From Actinotalea subterranea (lineage in GTDB: Bacteria > Actinomycetota > Actinomycetes > Actinomycetales > Cellulomonadaceae): DNA of 64,000 nucleotides. The position numbers and the translations under genes are program-made. The stretch is taken from contig NZ_VTTP01000006.1 of the NCBI RefSeq assembly GCF_008364845.1, positions 62,001-126,000 on the forward strand, given 5' to 3'. The notes under the pieces were generated by a model, which searched no databases, was not told the DNA's origin, and was given only the letters and a program-made list of their open reading frames with translations. This document shows positions 1 through 8,763 of this stretch, in pieces; positions within the stretch are counted from its first letter, which is position 1, and every line of letters starts with the position of its first letter.

Positions 1-387
1 GCGTTCTGCCGCCCGCGACCGGGGGCCACGACGATCCGCACGTTGCAGGTCCTCGACGTCGTGCGGCCCTCGACGGGCCAGGACGCCGGTCTCGTCGTCG
101 TCGTCGTGCAGGCCGACGCGTTCTGCCACAGCATGGTCCGCGCCCTCGTCGGTGCGCTCGTGGCCGTCGGCGAGGGCCGCCGGTCTGCCGGGTGGCCCGC
201 GGAGCTCCTCGCAGGCCGCGCCCGGGACCCCGGGAGCGCCGTCGCGCCCGCGCACGGGCTCGTGCTCGAGGAGGTCGTCTACCCTCGTGCGGCCGACCTC
301 GCCGAGCGGGCCCGGCAGACGCGCGCGCGCCGCGACCCCGCGGACGTCGACGACGCGCACGCGCACCGGGAAGAGGAGGACGGATGA
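1..387 (+). CDS. truA: tRNA pseudouridine synthase A, C-terminal part (5' end outside window)
   Basis: TruA isomerises uridines 38-40 of the tRNA anticodon stem to pseudouridine. Only the C-terminal half is present; the frame is open from base 1, so the start lies upstream of the window. The visible part carries the family's late motif FCHSMVRALVGALVAVGEG followed by the W..ELLAGRARDP and VAPAHGLVLEEVVYP segments, which form the end of the catalytic domain. A charged tail of about 25 residues follows. The stop codon overlaps the next start (ATGA, 384-387), so the downstream GAF-ANTAR gene is probably translationally coupled. Identification is secure from the conserved C-terminal block. Confidence 0.93.
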   Translation, partial: AFCRPRPGATTIRTLQVLDVVRPSTGQDAGLVVVVVQADAFCHSMVRALVGALVAVGEGRRSAGWPAELLAGRARDPGSAVAPAHGLVLEEVVYPRAADLAERARQTRARRDPADVDDAHAHREEEDG

Positions 388-1133
388 CCGACGAGCAGCA
401 CGGCGCCGACCCCGTCGCGGTCGCGCAGGTCTTCGTGGACCTGGCCGCGACGCTCGTCGGGCCCTACGCGGTCCCGGACCTCGCGCAGCGGCTCGTCGAC
501 GGGTGCGTCGAGGTCCTCGACGTCTGGGCGGCGGGCCTGCTCCTGGCGGACCCGGGGTCGACCCCCAAGGTGCTCGCGGCGAGCACCCACCAGGCCGAGC
601 TCCTCGAGCTCGTGCAGGTGCGCTCGGGCCAGGGCCCGTGCCTCGAGGCGATGCGCCGCGACGAGCTCGTCGTGGTCGACGACGTCCCGGCGCGCCAGGA
701 GGACTGGCCCGACTGGGTCGCGGGGGCGCAGGCGCTCGGCATCGACCGGGCCTACGGCATCCCGCTGCACCACGAGGGCGAGACGATCGGTGCGCTCAAC
801 CTCTTCCGGCGTGACGCCGGACCGCTCGGCGCGGGCGGCCTCGCCGTCGCTCGCTCGCTCGCGGACATGGCCACGCTCGCGATCCTCCAGCACCGTGCGA
901 TGGACGAGGCGACGACGGTGGCGGTGCAGCTCCAGCGCGCGCTCGACAGCAGGGTCGTGATCGAGCAGGCCAAGGGCGTGCTCGCCGAGCGGGAGGGCGT
1001 GTCCGTGGGTGACGCCTTCGCGCGGCTGCGCGCACAGGCTCGGGCGGGCTCGAGGCCGATCAGCGCGGTGGCGCACGACGTCGTCGCAGGGGCCGCGGCG
1101 CCCTCGACATCCGCGGGCGCGGACGGGGCCTGA
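384..1133 (+). CDS. GAF and ANTAR domain regulator (probable RNA-binding antiterminator)
   Basis: A 249-residue protein with an N-terminal GAF sensor domain (about residues 15-165; GQGPCLEAMRRDE and YGIPLHHEGETIGALNLF are typical) and a C-terminal ANTAR domain (about 180-235; core VVIEQAKGVLAEREGVS). ANTAR domains bind paired hairpins in nascent mRNA and prevent termination; GAF domains sense small ligands or redox state. The ATG overlaps the truA stop by 4 bp. A GAF-ANTAR gene in a truA transcription unit has no obvious functional link, so the target RNA is unknown. The ligand cannot be read from sequence. Confidence 0.85.
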   Translation: MTDEQHGADPVAVAQVFVDLAATLVGPYAVPDLAQRLVDGCVEVLDVWAAGLLLADPGSTPKVLAASTHQAELLELVQVRSGQGPCLEAMRRDELVVVDDVPARQEDWPDWVAGAQALGIDRAYGIPLHHEGETIGALNLFRRDAGPLGAGGLAVARSLADMATLAILQHRAMDEATTVAVQLQRALDSRVVIEQAKGVLAEREGVSVGDAFARLRAQARAGSRPISAVAHDVVAGAAAPSTSAGADGA

Positions 1134-1154
1134 CGGGGCGGCGACCGTGACGGG

Positions 1155-1664
1155 TCACCGCTGCGGGCGGGGGACCTCGTCGGGTGCGGTCAGGTCGGCG
1201 TCGAACCCCTGGTCGAACCCGTCGTCGTCGAGCTCGTCCTCGTCGGGCACGAGGTGCACGGCGGCCTCCTCGGCGCTCGCGCCGCTGCCGGCGATGCCGA
1301 CGTCCTGGGCCATGAGGCTCGTGGCGGACAGGCCGCCGGACTCCGCGACCGCGGGCGCGAGCCGTCCGGCGCGGTCCGGGTCGCTCGCCCCGGCGTCGGG
1401 CCCGTCGGCGGTGTCCCAGACCTCCGGCTGCTCCTGGGCGAGCCGCTCGTCGAGGGACTCGCCCTCGTACTGCTCGAGCTCGGTCTCGAGGCGGTGGCCG
1501 CTCGGGTGGTCGGGCGGGGAGTAGCCCTCGTCGAGCACGTTCTCGACGCCCCTGTCGAGGAGCGTGTCGTCCTGCTCGAGCTGGTTGCTGTCGCCCTCGG
1601 CCCCGGACTCCGGGTCCGGGGACGTGCCGGTGGTGTCGCCGTAGCCGCCCGTGTCGCTGGTCAT
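1155..1664 (-). CDS. DUF5709 family acidic protein
   Basis: A 169-residue, strongly acidic protein without a signal peptide or membrane segment. It has the DUF5709 hallmark near residues 35-60 (DTLLDRGVENVLDEGYSPPD), followed by further acidic stretches. Start chosen at the ATG whose complement lies at 1662-1664, giving MTSDTGGYG. It is convergent with the GAF-ANTAR gene (21 bp between stops). The family is common in actinobacteria and has no known function; none is assigned here. Confidence 0.8.
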   Translation of the reverse strand: MTSDTGGYGDTTGTSPDPESGAEGDSNQLEQDDTLLDRGVENVLDEGYSPPDHPSGHRLETELEQYEGESLDERLAQEQPEVWDTADGPDAGASDPDRAGRLAPAVAESGGLSATSLMAQDVGIAGSGASAEEAAVHLVPDEDELDDDGFDQGFDADLTAPDEVPRPQR

Positions 1665-1820
1665 GCCCCTACCGTGGCACCGGGCCGTGGCGCACGCATC
1701 CGGGACCTGTGCGGTCGCCGCGACGGGGCCGGCCCACGGCGGGCCGCGCGAGGGGCGCCCGTCCCCGGGGCGCGCGCAATGCCGTCGCGGCGGCGCCCGG
1801 TGGCACGGGACACTCGTGCG

Positions 1821-3527
1821 GTGGGACACCTGGACATCAACGGCATCGGCTACGTGCTGCCCGACGGCCGCCCCCTGCTGGCCGGCATCGACCTGCGGGT
1901 CGCGGACGGCGCCAAGACCGCGCTCGTCGGACCCAACGGGGCGGGCAAGACGACGCTGCTGCGGATCGTGGCGGGCGACGAGCAGCCGCATGCGGGCACG
2001 GTCGCACGGTCGGGCGGCCTGGGGGTCATGCGGCAGTTCGTCGGGCGCATCGCCGACGACCGGTCGGTCCGGGACCTGCTCGCGTCGCTCGCGCCCGCGG
2101 CGGTCAGCGCGGCGGCCACCGAGCTGACGGCCGCCGAGCTCGCCATGATGGAGGTCGACGACACGCCCTCCCAGATGCGCTACGCGCAGGCGCTCGCGGA
2201 CTGGGCCGACGTGGGCGGCTACGAGGCCGAGGTCGGCTGGGACCGGGTCACCGACGCGGTGCTCTCGCTCCCGTTCGACCGGGCCCAGCACCGTGAGGTG
2301 CGCACGCTCTCGGGCGGCGAGCAGAAGAGGCTCGTGCTCGAGGCCCTGCTGCGCGGGCCGGACGAGGTGCTGCTGCTCGACGAGCCCGACAACTACCTCG
2401 ACGTGCCGACCAAGCGGTGGCTCGAGGAGCGGCTCGCGTCGTCGGGCAAGACGGTGCTCTTCGTGAGCCACGACCGCGAGCTGCTCGCGCGGACGGCCAC
2501 GCACGTCGCCAGCCTCGAGCCGACCGAGGCGGGCTCGACCCTGTGGGTGCACGGGGGAGGGTTCGGCGACTTCGGCGCCGCGCGTGCGGCGCGCGTCGCG
2601 CGGCTCGAGGAGCTGACCCGACGGTGGGAGGAGGAGCGCACCAAGCTTCGTGACCTCGTGAACACCCTGAAGAACAAGGCGGCCTTCAACGACGGCCTCG
2701 CCTCGCGCTACCAGGCCGCGCAGACCCGGTTGCGCAAGTTCGAGGAGGTCGGCCCGCCGCAGGTCATGGCCCGTGAGCAGGACGTCCGGGTGCGCCTCGT
2801 GGGCGGCCGCACGGCCAAGCGCGCCGTGGTCGCTGAGCGGCTCGAGCTGACGGGCCTCATGCGTCCGTTCGACCTCGAGGTGTGGTTCGGGGAACGCGTC
2901 GCGGTGCTGGGGTCCAACGGGTCGGGCAAGTCGCACTTCCTGCGCCTCCTCGCTGCGGGCGGGACCGACCCCGACCGGGAGCACGCCCCGGTGGACGACG
3001 CGGGCACGGGGGAGGGGGCGGCCGTCGCGCCGGCCCCGGTGGCCCACACCGGCCGGGTGGTGCTCGGCTCGCGGGTACGGCCCGGCTGGTTCGCGCAGAA
3101 CGACACGCACCCCGAGCTCGCGGGGCGCACCCTCCTGGAGATCCTGCACCGCGGGCACGGCTCCCGGGCGGGCATGGGGCGTGAGCAGGCGAGCAAGGCG
3201 CTCGACCGCTACGAGCTCGTCGCTGCTGCGGAGCAGCGGTACGGGACGCTCTCGGGTGGCCAGCAGGCGCGCTTCCAGATCCTGCTGCTCGAGCTCGGCG
3301 GGGCGACCCTGCTGCTGCTCGACGAGCCGACGGACAACCTCGACCTGCACTCGGCGGAGGCGCTCGAGCGAGGGCTCGCCGCGTTCGAGGGGACCGTCGT
3401 CGCGGTGACGCACGACCGCTGGTTCGCGCGCGGGTTCGACAGGTTCCTGGTGTTCGGAGCGGACGGCGAGGTCGTGGAGACGCCCGAGGCCGTGTGGGAC
3501 GCGGGTCGCGTGCAGCGCCGCCGGTGA
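1821..3527 (+). CDS. ABC-F family ATPase (translation/ribosome-protection type)
   Basis: A 568-residue soluble protein with two ATPase domains and no membrane segments, the ABC-F layout. NBD1 has Walker A GPNGAGKTT, signature LSGGEQKR and Walker B LLLDEPDNYLD. NBD2 has GSNGSGKSH, LSGGQQAR and LLLLDEPTDNLD. The linker between them is rich in Arg and Lys (TRRWEEERTKLRDLVNTLK), as in ABC-F proteins that reach into the ribosomal E site. The GTG at 1821 is chosen because a -10-like GACACT lies 6 bp upstream and no Shine-Dalgarno is seen; an in-frame ATG at 1779 would add 14 residues. Whether it protects against an antibiotic or is a housekeeping factor cannot be told. Confidence 0.88.
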   Translation: MGHLDINGIGYVLPDGRPLLAGIDLRVADGAKTALVGPNGAGKTTLLRIVAGDEQPHAGTVARSGGLGVMRQFVGRIADDRSVRDLLASLAPAAVSAAATELTAAELAMMEVDDTPSQMRYAQALADWADVGGYEAEVGWDRVTDAVLSLPFDRAQHREVRTLSGGEQKRLVLEALLRGPDEVLLLDEPDNYLDVPTKRWLEERLASSGKTVLFVSHDRELLARTATHVASLEPTEAGSTLWVHGGGFGDFGAARAARVARLEELTRRWEEERTKLRDLVNTLKNKAAFNDGLASRYQAAQTRLRKFEEVGPPQVMAREQDVRVRLVGGRTAKRAVVAERLELTGLMRPFDLEVWFGERVAVLGSNGSGKSHFLRLLAAGGTDPDREHAPVDDAGTGEGAAVAPAPVAHTGRVVLGSRVRPGWFAQNDTHPELAGRTLLEILHRGHGSRAGMGREQASKALDRYELVAAAEQRYGTLSGGQQARFQILLLELGGATLLLLDEPTDNLDLHSAEALERGLAAFEGTVVAVTHDRWFARGFDRFLVFGADGEVVETPEAVWDAGRVQRRR

Positions 3528-3560
3528 CGTCGCCGGCGTGCTCGGCGCAGGCCGGCGGCC

Positions 3561-4163
3561 TCAGGCGAGGAGGAGCGAGACGGCGAGCGTGACCATGACG
3601 ACGGCGATCGCGGCGTCGAGGACGCGCCAGGCGCTCGGGCGCGCGAACACGGGCCGCAGGCGGTGCGCGCCGAACCCGAGCCCCGTGAACCACAGCGCGC
3701 TCGCGGAGACGGCCCCGGCGGCGAACGCCCAGCGCCCCGCGGGTCCGTGCTGGTTCGCGACCGAGCCCAGCAGCACGACCGTGTCCAGGTAGACGTGCGG
3801 GTTGAGGAAGGTCAGGGCGAGGGCGGTCGCGAGGACCCCGCGGTGGCCGGCCGGGGCCGCCGTCGCGGGGTCCAGGTGCGCCGGCCGACGCGCACGCGCG
3901 GCGGCCTGGGCCCCGACGAGGAGGAGGAAGGCCGCGCCCGCGTAGCGCGTGACCGTCAGCACGACGGGGTGCGCGGTCACCAGGGTCCCCAGGCCGGCGA
4001 CCCCGCCGACGATGAGTGCGGCGTCGGCCAGGGCGCACACGAGGACGACCGTCAGCACGTGCTCGCGCCGGATGCCCTGGCGGAGCACGAACGCGTTCTG
4101 CGCCCCGATCGCGACGATCAGGGACAGGCCCGTGAGGAGGCCCGAGAGGGCGGCGGTGGTCAC
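3561..4163 (-). CDS. lysE: LysE/ArgO family basic amino acid exporter
   Basis: A 200-residue membrane protein with about six hydrophobic segments and the LysE N-terminal signature (GLSLIVAIGAQNAFVLRQG) plus the NPHVYLDTVVLLG motif. The family exports lysine and arginine, protecting the cell when peptides raise their levels. It is divergent from an ArgP/LysG-type regulator 70 bp away, the same arrangement as lysE/lysG of Corynebacterium glutamicum, which supports the role. The start is GTG at 4163; TAGCGT (complement of 4170-4175) lies 6 bp upstream, the leaderless pattern. Confidence 0.9.
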   Translation of the reverse strand: MTTAALSGLLTGLSLIVAIGAQNAFVLRQGIRREHVLTVVLVCALADAALIVGGVAGLGTLVTAHPVVLTVTRYAGAAFLLLVGAQAAARARRPAHLDPATAAPAGHRGVLATALALTFLNPHVYLDTVVLLGSVANQHGPAGRWAFAAGAVSASALWFTGLGFGAHRLRPVFARPSAWRVLDAAIAVVMVTLAVSLLLA

Positions 4164-4233
4164 GCCGACACGCTAGGTCGGTCCGCAGGTGAAGACCAGT
4201 TCATCTTTCTTCAGCATCATTAGCATGGCTCAC
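4164..4233. promoter_or_regulatory. Divergent lysE/argP promoter region
   Basis: A 70-bp spacer, unusually AT-rich for the window around 4195-4226. On the minus strand a -10-like TAGCGT (4170-4175) sits 6 bp before the lysE GTG. On the plus strand TAGCAT (4221-4226) sits 7 bp before ATG 4234. The AT-rich stretch between them is the natural place for the LysR-type operator. No clean T-N11-A palindrome was resolved by eye. Confidence 0.55.
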
Positions 4234-5172
4234 ATGGAACTGGACCGGCAGCAGCTCGCCACGCTCGCCGCGGTGGTCGAGCACGGGAGCTTCGACGCGG
4301 CCGCGCGCGTGCTCCACGTGACGCCGTCCGCGGTCAGCCAGCGGGTCAAGGCGCTCGAGCAGCGCGCGGGCCAGGTGCTCGTCCGCCGCGTGCGCCCCTG
4401 CCTGCCCACGGCCCCGGGCGAGGTCCTCGTGCGGCTCGCCGGCCAGCTCGCGCTCCTGGAGGCGGAGGCCGGGCGCGCCCTGACCCCGGACGCCCGCGGC
4501 GTCGTCCGGCTCGCCGTCGCCGTGAACGCCGACTCCCTGTCCACGTGGTTCCCGCGCGTCCTGCGCGAGCTGCCCGACGACGTCGTGGTGGACCTGCGGC
4601 GCGAGGACCAGGACCACTCGGACGAGCTGCTGCGCGCGGGCACCGTCATGGCGGCCGTGACGGCCGACGGGCGGGCTGTGCAGGGGTGCCGCGTCCACGC
4701 GCTGGGCGCGATGCGCTACCTCGCGCTCGCCGCCCCGGCCTTCCACCGGCGCTGGATCGCCGACGCCGACGCCGGCGACGGGCCCGGGGCGCCCGCGCAG
4801 GGCCGGGTCGGGCGTGCCGATGCCGCGCGCCGCGTGGGCCGTGCGCCGGCGATCGCGTTCAACGACAAGGACGCGCTGCAGGACAGGTTCGTCCAGCAGC
4901 TGGGCGGCGGCGCGCTCGAGGCGCCGGTGCACCACGTCCCCTCCTCGTGGGCGTACGTCGAGCTCGTCCGGCAGGGGCTGGGCTGGGGGATGGTGCCCGA
5001 GGTCGCCGCACGCGAGGACCTCGCATCGGGCGCACTCGTCGAGGTGGTGCCGGGCGGTCACCTCGACGTGCCCCTGCACTGGCAGCACTGGCGGCTCGAG
5101 ACGCCGCTCCTCGCGGACCTCACGCGGCGGGTCCTGGAGGTCGCCGGGAAGGACCTGCACCCCCTGTTTTGA
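4234..5172 (+). CDS. argP: LysR-family regulator, ArgP/LysG type
   Basis: A 312-residue LysR-type regulator: winged helix-turn-helix at about residues 3-60 (FDAAARVLHVTPSAVSQRVK) and a C-terminal effector-binding domain. The VTPSAVSQR recognition helix and divergent lysE neighbour fit ArgP/LysG, which activate basic-amino-acid export with lysine or arginine as co-inducer. ATG 4234 is preferred over ATG 4225 because TAGCAT lies exactly 7 bp upstream, as in other leaderless genes here. Its stop codon overlaps the -35 box of the rplM promoter. The ligand is inferred from context. Confidence 0.88.
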   Translation: MELDRQQLATLAAVVEHGSFDAAARVLHVTPSAVSQRVKALEQRAGQVLVRRVRPCLPTAPGEVLVRLAGQLALLEAEAGRALTPDARGVVRLAVAVNADSLSTWFPRVLRELPDDVVVDLRREDQDHSDELLRAGTVMAAVTADGRAVQGCRVHALGAMRYLALAAPAFHRRWIADADAGDGPGAPAQGRVGRADAARRVGRAPAIAFNDKDALQDRFVQQLGGGALEAPVHHVPSSWAYVELVRQGLGWGMVPEVAAREDLASGALVEVVPGGHLDVPLHWQHWRLETPLLADLTRRVLEVAGKDLHPLF

Positions 5173-5198
5173 CCCCCTCGGCACGCGGAAGGTACTCT
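5169..5198 (+). promoter_or_regulatory. Promoter of rplM-rpsI
   Basis: TTGACC at 5169-5174 and TACTCT at 5193-5198, separated by 18 bp: a near-consensus vegetative actinobacterial promoter. The -35 box overlaps the argP stop codon (5170-5172). Transcription should begin near 5205, giving a leader of about 140 nt before rplM. Confidence 0.8.
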
Positions 5199-5226
5199 GG
5201 GACGTCGTTGTGCGCCCCCAGTGGCT

Positions 5227-5258
5227 CACCCACGCGGAGCTCCCACTCTCCGCGGGTG
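5227..5258 (+). promoter_or_regulatory. Hairpin in the rplM leader
   Basis: An 11-bp stem (5227-5239 with 5248-5258) with a 2-nt bulge and an 8-nt loop, about 25 nt downstream of the predicted transcription start. Ribosomal-protein leaders often fold to bind their own product. Whether this one binds L13 or S9 is not known. Confidence 0.45.
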
Positions 5259-5272
5259 CCGAGGAGAGCACG

Positions 5273-5299
5273 ATGCCCGACCTCATCGCGGCTCGCTGA
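5273..5299 (+). CDS. Possible 8-codon leader peptide upstream of rplM
   Basis: ATG 5273 opens an 8-codon frame (MPDLIAAR, then stop) with a strong Shine-Dalgarno GAGGAG 6 bp upstream (5261-5266). It lies between the leader hairpin and rplM. An 11-bp sequence spanning its start (5266-5276) is repeated at 5298-5308, just past its stop, in front of a second ATG (5305) that is in frame with rplM. The ribosome-binding site is better than that of rplM itself. Translation has not been shown. Confidence 0.35.
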   Translation: MPDLIAAR

Positions 5300-5343
5300 G
5301 CACGATGCACCTCATTCAGCTACACGAAACGAAGGCTACGACC

Positions 5344-5787
5344 GTGCGCACGTACACCCCGAAGCCCGGCGACGTCGAGCGGACCTGGCACGTCATCGAC
5401 GCGACCGACGTCGTGCTGGGCCGGCTCGCCACCCAGGTCGCGACGCTGCTGCGTGGCAAGCACAAGGCGACCTTCGCCCCGCACGTCGACGGCGGTGACT
5501 TCGTCATCGTGATCAACGCGGACAAGATCGCGCTGACGGGGAACAAGCGGGAGCAGAAGCTCGCGTACCGCCACTCGGGCTACCCGGGCGGCCTCCGCGC
5601 CGTCCCGTACTCCGAGCTGCTCGCCAAGAAGCCCGAGCGCGCCGTGGAGAAGGCCGTGCGCGGCATGCTCCCCAAGACGTCGCTCTCGCGCGCCCAGCTG
5701 ACGAAGCTCAAGGTCTACGCCGGGCCGGAGCACCCGCACGCGGCGCAGCAGCCGAAGCCCTTCGAGATCACCCAGGTCGCCCAGTAG
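5344..5787 (+). CDS. rplM: 50S ribosomal protein L13
   Basis: A 147-residue L13: the start [19 protein letters not shown] and the [19 protein letters not shown] and [10 protein letters not shown] segments are diagnostic. L13 is an early-assembling large-subunit protein. The GTG at 5344 is chosen by family length and a GAAGG element 8 bp upstream; an in-frame ATG at 5305 would add 13 residues not usual in actinobacterial L13. It is followed 47 bp later by rpsI, the universal pairing, and served by the promoter at 5169-5198. Confidence 0.97.
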   Translation: MRTYTPKPGDVERTWHVIDATDVVLGRLATQVATLLRGKHKATFAPHVDGGDFVIVINADKIALTGNKREQKLAYRHSGYPGGLRAVPYSELLAKKPERAVEKAVRGMLPKTSLSRAQLTKLKVYAGPEHPHAAQQPKPFEITQVAQ

Positions 5788-5834
5788 GCCCTGGCCCGCT
5801 GGCAGACACCACACAGGACGCGAGGACACCACCA

Positions 5835-6323
5835 GTGGCCGAGACCACCGTCGACATCGACGCCGTGGGCGATGACACGCCCACCAGCTACACCTCCGAG
5901 ACCACGGCACCCACCGGTCGCGGCCAGAGCCTCACGGCCCCCGGCCAGGCCCTCGGCCGCCGCAAGGAAGCCGTCGCCCGGGTCCGCCTGGTGCCCGGCA
6001 CGGGTCAGTGGAAGATCAACGGGCGCACGCTCGAGGACTACTTCCCGAACAAGGTCCACCAGCAGCTCGTCAACAGCCCGCTGAAGCTCGTGGACGTCGA
6101 GGGGCGCTTCGACGTCATCGCGCGCATCCACGGCGGCGGCGTGAGCGGCCAGGCCGGCGCACTGCGCCTCGGCATCGCCCGGGCGCTCAACGAGATCGAC
6201 GCCGAGCACAACCGGCCCTCCCTCAAGAAGGCCGGCTTCCTCACGCGTGACGCCCGCGTCGTCGAGCGCAAGAAGGCCGGGCTCAAGAAGGCCCGCAAGG
6301 CGCCGCAGTACTCCAAGCGCTGA
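5835..6323 (+). CDS. rpsI: 30S ribosomal protein S9
   Basis: A 162-residue S9. The conserved domain begins near residue 40 ([15 protein letters not shown]) and ends with the invariant YSKR tail whose arginine contacts P-site tRNA. The first 35-40 residues are an acidic, Thr-rich extension, usual in actinobacterial S9. The start is GTG 5835. Co-transcribed with rplM and closed by the strong hairpin at 6336-6370. Confidence 0.97.
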   Translation: MAETTVDIDAVGDDTPTSYTSETTAPTGRGQSLTAPGQALGRRKEAVARVRLVPGTGQWKINGRTLEDYFPNKVHQQLVNSPLKLVDVEGRFDVIARIHGGGVSGQAGALRLGIARALNEIDAEHNRPSLKKAGFLTRDARVVERKKAGLKKARKAPQYSKR

Positions 6324-6335
6324 CATCCGTCCCCA

Positions 6336-6370
6336 CCGACGGCCCCGATGGTCACCATCGGGGCCGTCGG
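6336..6370 (+). terminator. Terminator hairpin after rpsI
   Basis: A perfect 16-bp stem (6336-6351 with 6355-6370) with a 3-nt loop, 12 bp after the rpsI stop. There is no T-run, as is common in high-GC actinobacteria. Confidence 0.8.
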
Positions 6371-6437
6371 TCGTGACGGGGTTGTTCCTACGGCCCGTGG
6401 TCCCGTGTGGGACAGTCGGGCCGGACGAGGAGGTCTG

Positions 6438-7805
6438 ATGGGTCGGCTGTTCGGAACCGACGGTGTACGGGGCATGGCCAACCGCGACGTCACGGCAGAG
6501 CTCGCGCTCGACGTCTCCGTCGCGGCGGCGCACGTGCTGGGCTCGACGGGTGCCTTCGAGGGCCACCGGCCCCGGGCCGTGATCGGGCGTGACCCCCGCG
6601 CGTCCGGGGAGTTCCTCTCGGCCGCCGTCGCCGCGGGCCTCGCGAGCGCGGGCGTCGACGTCGTCGACCTCGGCGTGCTGCCGACCCCCGGCGTCGCGCA
6701 CCTCACGGGCGTGCTCGACGTGGACCTCGGCGTCATGCTCTCGGCGTCGCACAACCCCATGCCGGACAACGGCATCAAGTTCTTCACGCGTGGCGGGCAC
6801 AAGCTGCCCGACGACGTCGAGGACGCCATCGAGCAGCGGATGCGCGAGCCCTGGGACCGCCCCACCGGGGTGGACGTCGGCCGGATCAGGCTCGACATCG
6901 GCTCCTCGGGCGCGCGGTACGTCGACCACCTGGTCTCCACGCTCCCCGCCGGCGCCGACGGGGGCAGCCCGCTGGCAGGCCTGCGGATCGCCGTCGACTG
7001 CGCCAACGGCGCGGCGAGCGAGGTCGGTCCTGCCGCGCTGCGCGCCGCCGGTGCTGACGTCGTCGTGATCAACGCGTCGCCCGACGGTCGCAACATCAAC
7101 GAGAAGTGCGGCTCGACCCACCCGGAGCAGCTGCAGGCCGCCGTCGTGGCGGCTGGCGCGGACCTCGGAGTCGCGTTCGACGGCGACGCGGACCGCTGCC
7201 TCGCGGTGGACCACACCGGTGCGCTGGTCGACGGCGACCAGATCATGGGGATCCTCGCCGTGGCCCTCAAGGAGCGCGGCGAGCTCGTCGAGGACACCCT
7301 CGTCATCACGGTCATGAGCAACCTGGGCCTCCAGCTCGCGATGACCGAGGCCGGGATCCGCACCGTGCAGACGGGCGTGGGCGACCGCTACGTGCTCGAG
7401 GAGATGCGCGCGGGCGGGTTCAGCCTCGGCGGCGAGCAGTCCGGGCACCTGATCCTCGCGCGGCACGCGACGACGGGCGACGGCACCCTCACCGCGCTCC
7501 AGCTCGCCGCGCGCGTCGCGACGACGGGGCGCCCCCTCGCCGAGCTCGCGGCGTCGGTCGCCCGCCTCCCGCAGGTCCTCGTCAACGTCTCCGGCGTCGA
7601 CCGGACCCGCGCGGGCACGGACGACGGGCTCCTCGAGGCGGTCTCGGCCGCGGAGGCCGAGCTCGGACGGTCCGGCCGGGTGCTCCTGCGGCCCTCCGGG
7701 ACCGAGCCGGTCGTGCGTGTCATGGTGGAGGCCGGTCACCAGGACCTCGCCGACCAGGTCGCCCACCGCCTGGCCGACGTCGTCCGGGAGCGGCTCGCGC
7801 TGTGA
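6438..7805 (+). CDS. glmM: Phosphoglucosamine mutase
   Basis: A 455-residue enzyme converting glucosamine-6-phosphate to glucosamine-1-phosphate for UDP-GlcNAc and peptidoglycan. The start [12 protein letters not shown], the phosphoserine loop [13 protein letters not shown] (catalytic Ser104), the metal loop FDGDADR and the C-terminal phosphate-binding [12 protein letters not shown] are all intact. ATG 6438 follows a strong GAGGAGG. The stop overlaps def (GTGA). The glmS gene, which makes its substrate, is about 2.7 kb downstream. Confidence 0.97.
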   Translation: MGRLFGTDGVRGMANRDVTAELALDVSVAAAHVLGSTGAFEGHRPRAVIGRDPRASGEFLSAAVAAGLASAGVDVVDLGVLPTPGVAHLTGVLDVDLGVMLSASHNPMPDNGIKFFTRGGHKLPDDVEDAIEQRMREPWDRPTGVDVGRIRLDIGSSGARYVDHLVSTLPAGADGGSPLAGLRIAVDCANGAASEVGPAALRAAGADVVVINASPDGRNINEKCGSTHPEQLQAAVVAAGADLGVAFDGDADRCLAVDHTGALVDGDQIMGILAVALKERGELVEDTLVITVMSNLGLQLAMTEAGIRTVQTGVGDRYVLEEMRAGGFSLGGEQSGHLILARHATTGDGTLTALQLAARVATTGRPLAELAASVARLPQVLVNVSGVDRTRAGTDDGLLEAVSAAEAELGRSGRVLLRPSGTEPVVRVMVEAGHQDLADQVAHRLADVVRERLAL

Positions 7806-8452
7806 CGGTGACGTGGCCCGACGACGCGGCCGCGCTGCGCCTCGAGGTCGAACGGCTCCTGAGCGGGCAGCGTCCCCTGCCGATCGTCCAGGCCGGCCAC
7901 CCCGCGCTGCGCGCGCATGCACGGCCGTACCGCGGAGAGCTCGACGGGGAGCTCCTCGTCGCGCTCGTCGCCGCGATGCGTGAGGCGATGTACGCGGCCC
8001 CCGGCGTCGGCCTCGCCGCACCGCAGGTCGGCCTCAGCCTCGCGATCGCCGTCGTCGAGGACGCCTGGCCGGTCCCGGGCGCGGTCGCGCAGGCGCGTGA
8101 GCGCACCGAGGTCCCGTTCCGGGTCCTGGTCAACCCCCGGTACGTGCCGGTCAGCGACACGCGCGTCGCGTTCTACGAGGGCTGCCTCAGCGTGCACGGC
8201 TACCAGGCGGTGACTCCCCGGTGGCGCTCGGTGCGGCTGACGGGGACCGACGAGACGGGCGCCGCGGTCGACGAGGTGCTGCACGGCTGGCCCGCGCGCA
8301 TCGTCCAGCACGAGACGGACCACCTCGCGGGTCGGCTGTACCTCGACGTCGCCGAGATGCGGTCCCTCGTCGCACCGGCGGAGGCGCTGCGGTGGTCCGG
8401 GGACCTCACGCCCGAGCGGGCGGCCCAGGAGCTCGGCTTCACGCTGCCCTGA
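7802..8452 (+). CDS. def: Peptide deformylase
   Basis: A 216-residue deformylase that removes the formyl group from nascent N-terminal methionine. All three active-site motifs are present: [16 protein letters not shown] (metal Cys) and QHETDHLAG (two metal His and the catalytic Glu). An N-terminal extension of about 30 residues precedes the core. The start GTG 7802 overlaps the glmM stop by 4 bp, indicating coupled translation. Confidence 0.94.
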   Translation: MTVTWPDDAAALRLEVERLLSGQRPLPIVQAGHPALRAHARPYRGELDGELLVALVAAMREAMYAAPGVGLAAPQVGLSLAIAVVEDAWPVPGAVAQARERTEVPFRVLVNPRYVPVSDTRVAFYEGCLSVHGYQAVTPRWRSVRLTGTDETGAAVDEVLHGWPARIVQHETDHLAGRLYLDVAEMRSLVAPAEALRWSGDLTPERAAQELGFTLP

Positions 8453-8763
8453 CGTCGTCGTCGGCGTCGCCGCCGTCGTCATCGACGCCTCGCGCCGGTC
8501 GCGGGAGAGGGGCCGGGGCGCGTCTCGGCCTCGTGGGGGACCCCGGCTCATCCCTTCGGTGGACGCGCACAGCCCGCGCGCTGCGCGAGGATCGTGGCGC
8601 ATCAGCGAACCAGGGTCCGCTCGGGGTTCCTTGGGGGTTGTCCCCCATTCCGCCGGGCGGTCCCGCGTCCTACCGTTGACGCAGAGGGGCACCCGCCCCT
8701 CGTCAGACCTCGTGCGTCCCCGACGCCATCCCGACGCCGCCCCGACCAAGGAGCTGATGACCC
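8453..8763 (+). promoter_or_regulatory. def-dedA intergenic region with candidate promoter
   Basis: No gene is seen in these 311 bp. A weak promoter candidate is TTCCGC (8648-8653), 17 bp, TACCGT (8671-8676). A 7-bp perfect hairpin (8684-8690 with 8695-8701) would sit at the very 5' end of that transcript. AAGGAG (8748-8753) is the ribosome-binding site for dedA, 10 bp before its GTG. The first 150 bp contain only GC-rich sequence with no recognisable signal. Confidence 0.45.

Noticed and set aside
5305-5343. ATG 5305 as the rplM start
   Set aside because: It would add 13 residues not seen at the N-terminus of actinobacterial L13 and has no ribosome-binding site; GTG 5344 has GAAGG and the canonical [11 protein letters not shown] start.
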